Assembly: GCA_946480055.1 (NCBI GenBank)
Contig: CAMLID010000103.1
Span: forward strand, 1 to 10,777
Direction of reading: 5' to 3'
Source of the DNA: an uncultured Lysobacter sp.
Lineage (GTDB): Bacteria; Pseudomonadota; Gammaproteobacteria; Xanthomonadales; Xanthomonadaceae
DNA: 10,777 nucleotides
The position numbers were made by a program, and so were the translations under genes. The notes beneath the pieces were generated by a model. It had not been told where the DNA came from. It saw only the letters and a program-made list of their open reading frames with translations, and made no database searches. Shown piece after piece: positions 7,838-10,777 of this stretch (its first letter is position 1; each line of letters starts with the position of its first letter).

Positions 7838-10777
7838 CTCCGGTGCCTTCACCCTGAACCAAGCCGCATACAACGCCGGCAGGAACAGCAGCGTCAACAA
7901 GGTCGCCACCATCAAGCCACCCATGATCGCCACCGCCATCGGCCCGAAGAAGGCGCTGCGCGACAACGGGATCATCGCCAGGATCGCCGCCAGGGCGGTC
8001 AGCACGATCGGGCGGAAGCGACGCACGGTCGCCTCCACGATCGCCCGCCAGGGCTCGTGCCCATCGGCGCGATCCTGCTCGATCTGATCGACCAGGATCA
8101 CCGAGTTGCGCATGATCATGCCCGACAGCGCGATCGTGCCCAGCATCGCGACGAAGCCGAACGGGACCCGGAACACCAGCAGGAACAAGGTCACGCCGAT
8201 CAGGCCCAGCGGCGCGGTCAGCATGACCATGAAGCTGCGCGTGAAGCTGCGCAGCTGCAGCATCAGCAGGGTGAACACCGCGAACACGAACAGCGGCACG
8301 CCGGCGATGATCGAGTTCTGACCGCGCGCCGAGTCTTCGACGCTGCCGCCGACGTTGATCGAATAGCCGTAAGGCAGCTGCGAGCGCAGACCGTCCAGGG
8401 TCGGCGAGATCTGGCCCATCACTGTCGCCGGCTGGGTGCCATCGTAGATGTCGGCGCGTACGGTGATGGTCGGCTGGCGGTCGCGGTGCCAGATGATGCC
8501 TTCCTCGAAACCGTATTCGAGGGTGGCGATCTGGGTCAGCGGCACCGCGCGGCCGTTGCTGGTCGGCACCATTAGGCTGCCGAGCATGTTGAGCTGCAGG
8601 CGTTCCTCGGAGGGGCCGCGCAGCAGCATCTCGATCAACTCGTTGCCCTCGCGGTAGGTGCTGATGTGCGAGCCCGACAGCGAACTGGACAGGAACTGCG
8701 ACAGCTGCGCCGAGGTGATGCCCAGCGCACGGGCGCGCTCCTGGTCGACCTGCAGGCGCACGACCTTGTTCGGCTCGTCCCAGTCCAGGTTCACGTTGAT
8801 CACGTGCGGATTGGCGCGGATCTTCTCGCGCACCTGGTAGGCGATCGCGCGCACCCGGTCGATGTGCTCGCCGGAGACGCGGAACTGCACCGGGTAGCCG
8901 ACCGGCGGTCCGTTCTCCAGGCGCGTCACGCGCAGCTGCAGTTCGGGGAAGCGCGGCACCACGTCCTTGATCACCCACTCGCGGATCGCTTCGCGCGCCT
9001 GCACGTCCTTGGGCATCAGCACGAACTGGGCGAAATTGGCGGCCGGCAGCTGCTGGTCCAGCGGCAGGTAGAAGCGCGGCGAACCGGTGCCGACGTAGGA
9101 CACGTAGTTGACCAGGTCCTGGCGTTGCTTGAGCAGCGCTTCCAGGCGTTGCGCCTGCTCGGCGGTCTGGCGCAGCGAGCTGCCTTCGGCCAGTTCCATG
9201 TCGACCATCAGTTCGGGACGCACGGAGTCCGGGAAGAACTGCTGCGGCACGAATCGGAACATGAACACCGACAGGAAGAACGCGGCCACGGTGATGCCGA
9301 TCACCAGCCAGCGCCGGCGCACGCACCAGGTCACCCAGTTGCGGAAGCGGGTGTAGAACTTGCTGGCGTAGGGATCGTGGTCCTTGCCGTCGTGCGGCGC
9401 CGGAGCGATGAAGTCGGAGATCGCAGGGTAGCGCTCGGCCCAGCGCGCGCGTTGCGCATGCCAGCGCGCGGCCAGCGAACCGGGCTTGAGCGCGGCGGCG
9501 TGGCCGTGGTCGGGCAGCAGCTTGTCGCCCAGGAACGGGATGAACGCGACTGCGGCGATCCACGACACCAGCAACGCGATGGTGACCACCTCGAACAGCG
9601 AGCGCGTGTATTCGCCGGTGCTGGAGGCAGCGGTGGCGATCGGCAGGAAGCCCGCGGCGGTGATCAGGGTGCCGGTCAGCATCGGGAAGGCGGTGCTGTC
9701 CCAGGCGAACGCGGCCGCACGGATGCGGTCGAAACCCTGCTCCATCTTGATCGCCATCATCTCGACCGCGATGATCGCGTCGTCGACCAGCAGGCCCAGC
9801 GCCAGCACCAGCGCGCCCAGCGAAATCTTGTGCAGGCCGACGCCGAAGAACTGCATCGCGGCGAAGGTCATCGCCAGCACCAGCGGGATCGACAGCGCGA
9901 CCACCAGGCCGGTGCGCCAACCCAGCGAGAAGAAGCTGACCAGCAGTACGATCGCGACCGCCTCGGCCAGCACGCGCACGAACTCGCCCACCGACTCCTC
10001 GACCGCGGCCGGCTGGTCGGCGACCTTGCGCAGTTCCATGCCCGCGGGCAGGGTCTTCTGCAGGCGCGCGAACTCGCTCTCCAGGGTCTTGCCCAGCTTG
10101 AGAATGTCGCCGCCTTCCTTCATCGACACGCCGATGCCGATCGCGTCCTCGCCCATGAAGCGCATGCGCGGCGCCGGCGGATCGGAGAAGCCGCGGCGCA
10201 CGTCGGCGACGTCGCCGAGGCGGAAGGTGCGGTCGCCGACCCGGATCGGGAATTCGCGGATCTGTTCGACGGTCTTGAACTGACCGCCCACGCGCAGGGC
10301 CACGCGGGTGCTGCCGGTTTCGAAGAAACCGGCCGGGGCCAGCGCGTTCTGTTGATTCAGGGCCTCGCCGACCGCGTTGGCCGGCACGCCCAGGGTCGCC
10401 AGCTTCACGTTCGACAGCTCGACCCAGATCTTCTCGTCCTGTACGCCGAACAGCTCGATCTTGCCGACATCGGCCTGGTCCTGCAGGGCCAGCTGCACGC
10501 GTTCGGCGTAGTCCTTGAGCACGGCGTAGTCGAAGCCCTTGCCGGTCAGCGCATAGATATTGCCGAAGGTGTCGCCGAACTCGTCGTTGAAGAACGGCCC
10601 GACCACGTCGCTGGGCAAGGTCGGGCGGATGTCGCCGACCTTCTTGCGCACCTGGTACCACAGCGGCTGGATGTCCTTGGAACGCATCGAATCGCGCGCG
10701 CCGAAGATCACCTGCGACTCGCCGGCGCGCGAGTACGAGCGGATGAACTCGTACTGGCCGGTCTCCATCAGCTTCTT
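7826..10777 (-). CDS. RND efflux transporter permease subunit (5' end outside window)
   Basis: 983 codons are visible and the frame is open at the window edge; by comparison with AcrB roughly 65-70 N-terminal residues, including TM1, are missing. It is an inner-membrane proton-driven pump of the AcrB (HAE-1) superfamily, which works with a periplasmic adaptor and an outer-membrane channel, probably encoded upstream (to the right). Numbered from the Met at 10768: porter segments 1-265; TM2-TM6 about 268-412, with the proton-relay aspartate pair in LALGLLVDDAIIAVEMM (Asp329-Asp330); a cytoplasmic loop 413-486; TM7 about 487-506; the second porter region with FFPDSVRPELMVD (511-523); and TM8-TM12 about 819-968. 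The style of the TM4-TM6 region resembles the TriC-like branch, so I give no substrate and no symbol. It converges on the leu operon and ends in a normal TAG at 7826-7828. Confidence 0.96.
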   Translation of the reverse strand, partial: KKLMETGQYEFIRSYSRAGESQVIFGARDSMRSKDIQPLWYQVRKKVGDIRPTLPSDVVGPFFNDEFGDTFGNIYALTGKGFDYAVLKDYAERVQLALQDQADVGKIELFGVQDEKIWVELSNVKLATLGVPANAVGEALNQQNALAPAGFFETGSTRVALRVGGQFKTVEQIREFPIRVGDRTFRLGDVADVRRGFSDPPAPRMRFMGEDAIGIGVSMKEGGDILKLGKTLESEFARLQKTLPAGMELRKVADQPAAVEESVGEFVRVLAEAVAIVLLVSFFSLGWRTGLVVALSIPLVLAMTFAAMQFFGVGLHKISLGALVLALGLLVDDAIIAVEMMAIKMEQGFDRIRAAAFAWDSTAFPMLTGTLITAAGFLPIATAASSTGEYTRSLFEVVTIALLVSWIAAVAFIPFLGDKLLPDHGHAAALKPGSLAARWHAQRARWAERYPAISDFIAPAPHDGKDHDPYASKFYTRFRNWVTWCVRRRWLVIGITVAAFFLSVFMFRFVPQQFFPDSVRPELMVDMELAEGSSLRQTAEQAQRLEALLKQRQDLVNYVSYVGTGSPRFYLPLDQQLPAANFAQFVLMPKDVQAREAIREWVIKDVVPRFPELQLRVTRLENGPPVGYPVQFRVSGEHIDRVRAIAYQVREKIRANPHVINVNLDWDEPNKVVRLQVDQERARALGITSAQLSQFLSSSLSGSHISTYREGNELIEMLLRGPSEERLQLNMLGSLMVPTSNGRAVPLTQIATLEYGFEEGIIWHRDRQPTITVRADIYDGTQPATVMGQISPTLDGLRSQLPYGYSINVGGSVEDSARGQNSIIAGVPLFVFAVFTLLMLQLRSFTRSFMVMLTAPLGLIGVTLFLLVFRVPFGFVAMLGTIALSGMIMRNSVILVDQIEQDRADGHEPWRAIVEATVRRFRPIVLTALAAILAMIPLSRSAFFGPMAVAIMGGLMVATLLTLLFLPALYAAWFRVKAPEAGA

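Noticed and set aside
7477..7857. 126-codon plus-strand frame in the repeat region
   Set aside because: It reads through the palindrome and REP units (repeated TIAA-AAP pieces), has no ribosome binding site I can see and runs into the 3' end of the convergent RND gene. It is likely the kind of frame over-annotated in these repeats.
7767..10661. 964-codon minus-strand frame overlapping the RND gene in another phase
   Set aside because: The overlapping frame 7826-10777 encodes a full RND permease with membrane segments; this one is an arginine-rich shadow.

Overview
The window is high-GC DNA with strong G/C preference at third codon positions. It carries a combined isoleucine/valine and leucine biosynthesis operon on the plus strand and the 3' part of an RND efflux pump gene on the minus strand. 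Three things point to a Xanthomonadaceae gammaproteobacterium, most likely Lysobacter or a close relative: the order ilvG-ilvM-ilvE-ilvA-leuA-leuC-leuD-leuB, an AHAS-II type small subunit, and the intergenic repeats (GTAGGAGCGGC-type REP units and a TTTGGTTACTTT...AAAGTGACC palindrome). The genus is inferred from memory of these features, not from a search.

Layout, plus strand: 1-19 is the visible end of ilvG (acetolactate synthase large subunit). 138-374 is ilvM (small subunit), 365-1351 ilvE (branched-chain aminotransferase), 1354-2517 a short threonine dehydratase, 2514-4103 leuA, 4152-5582 leuC, 5582-6163 leuD and 6153-7241 leuB. Most junctions overlap or touch (10 nt, 2-nt gap, 4 nt, 48-nt gap, 1 nt, 11 nt), which indicates one transcript with translational coupling. 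Threonine dehydratase makes 2-oxobutyrate. IlvG/IlvM condense pyruvate with pyruvate or 2-oxobutyrate. LeuA, LeuCD and LeuB turn 2-oxoisovalerate into 2-oxoisocaproate, and IlvE aminates the final keto acids. ilvC would be expected upstream and ilvD elsewhere; neither is visible.

7242-7825 (584 bp) holds no credible gene but is dense in structure: a 17-bp hairpin touching the leuB stop codon, five perfect copies of a hexamer, an intrinsic terminator (GC stem plus TTTTT), an inverted repeat, a repeat-family palindrome apparently interrupted by 23 nt, and three same-orientation REP-like units about 70 nt apart. Convergent to it, 7826-10777 (minus strand) is an RND permease whose N-terminus lies beyond the window.

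Most of the window is ordinary housekeeping sequence, and I see no new multi-gene system. The observations most worth checking are an in-frame TAA that appears to cut off the conserved C-terminus of IlvG, the interrupted palindrome, the REP triplet and hexamer tract, the C-rich spacer without a Shine-Dalgarno before leuC, and the regulatory-domain-free threonine dehydratase with a basic tail.
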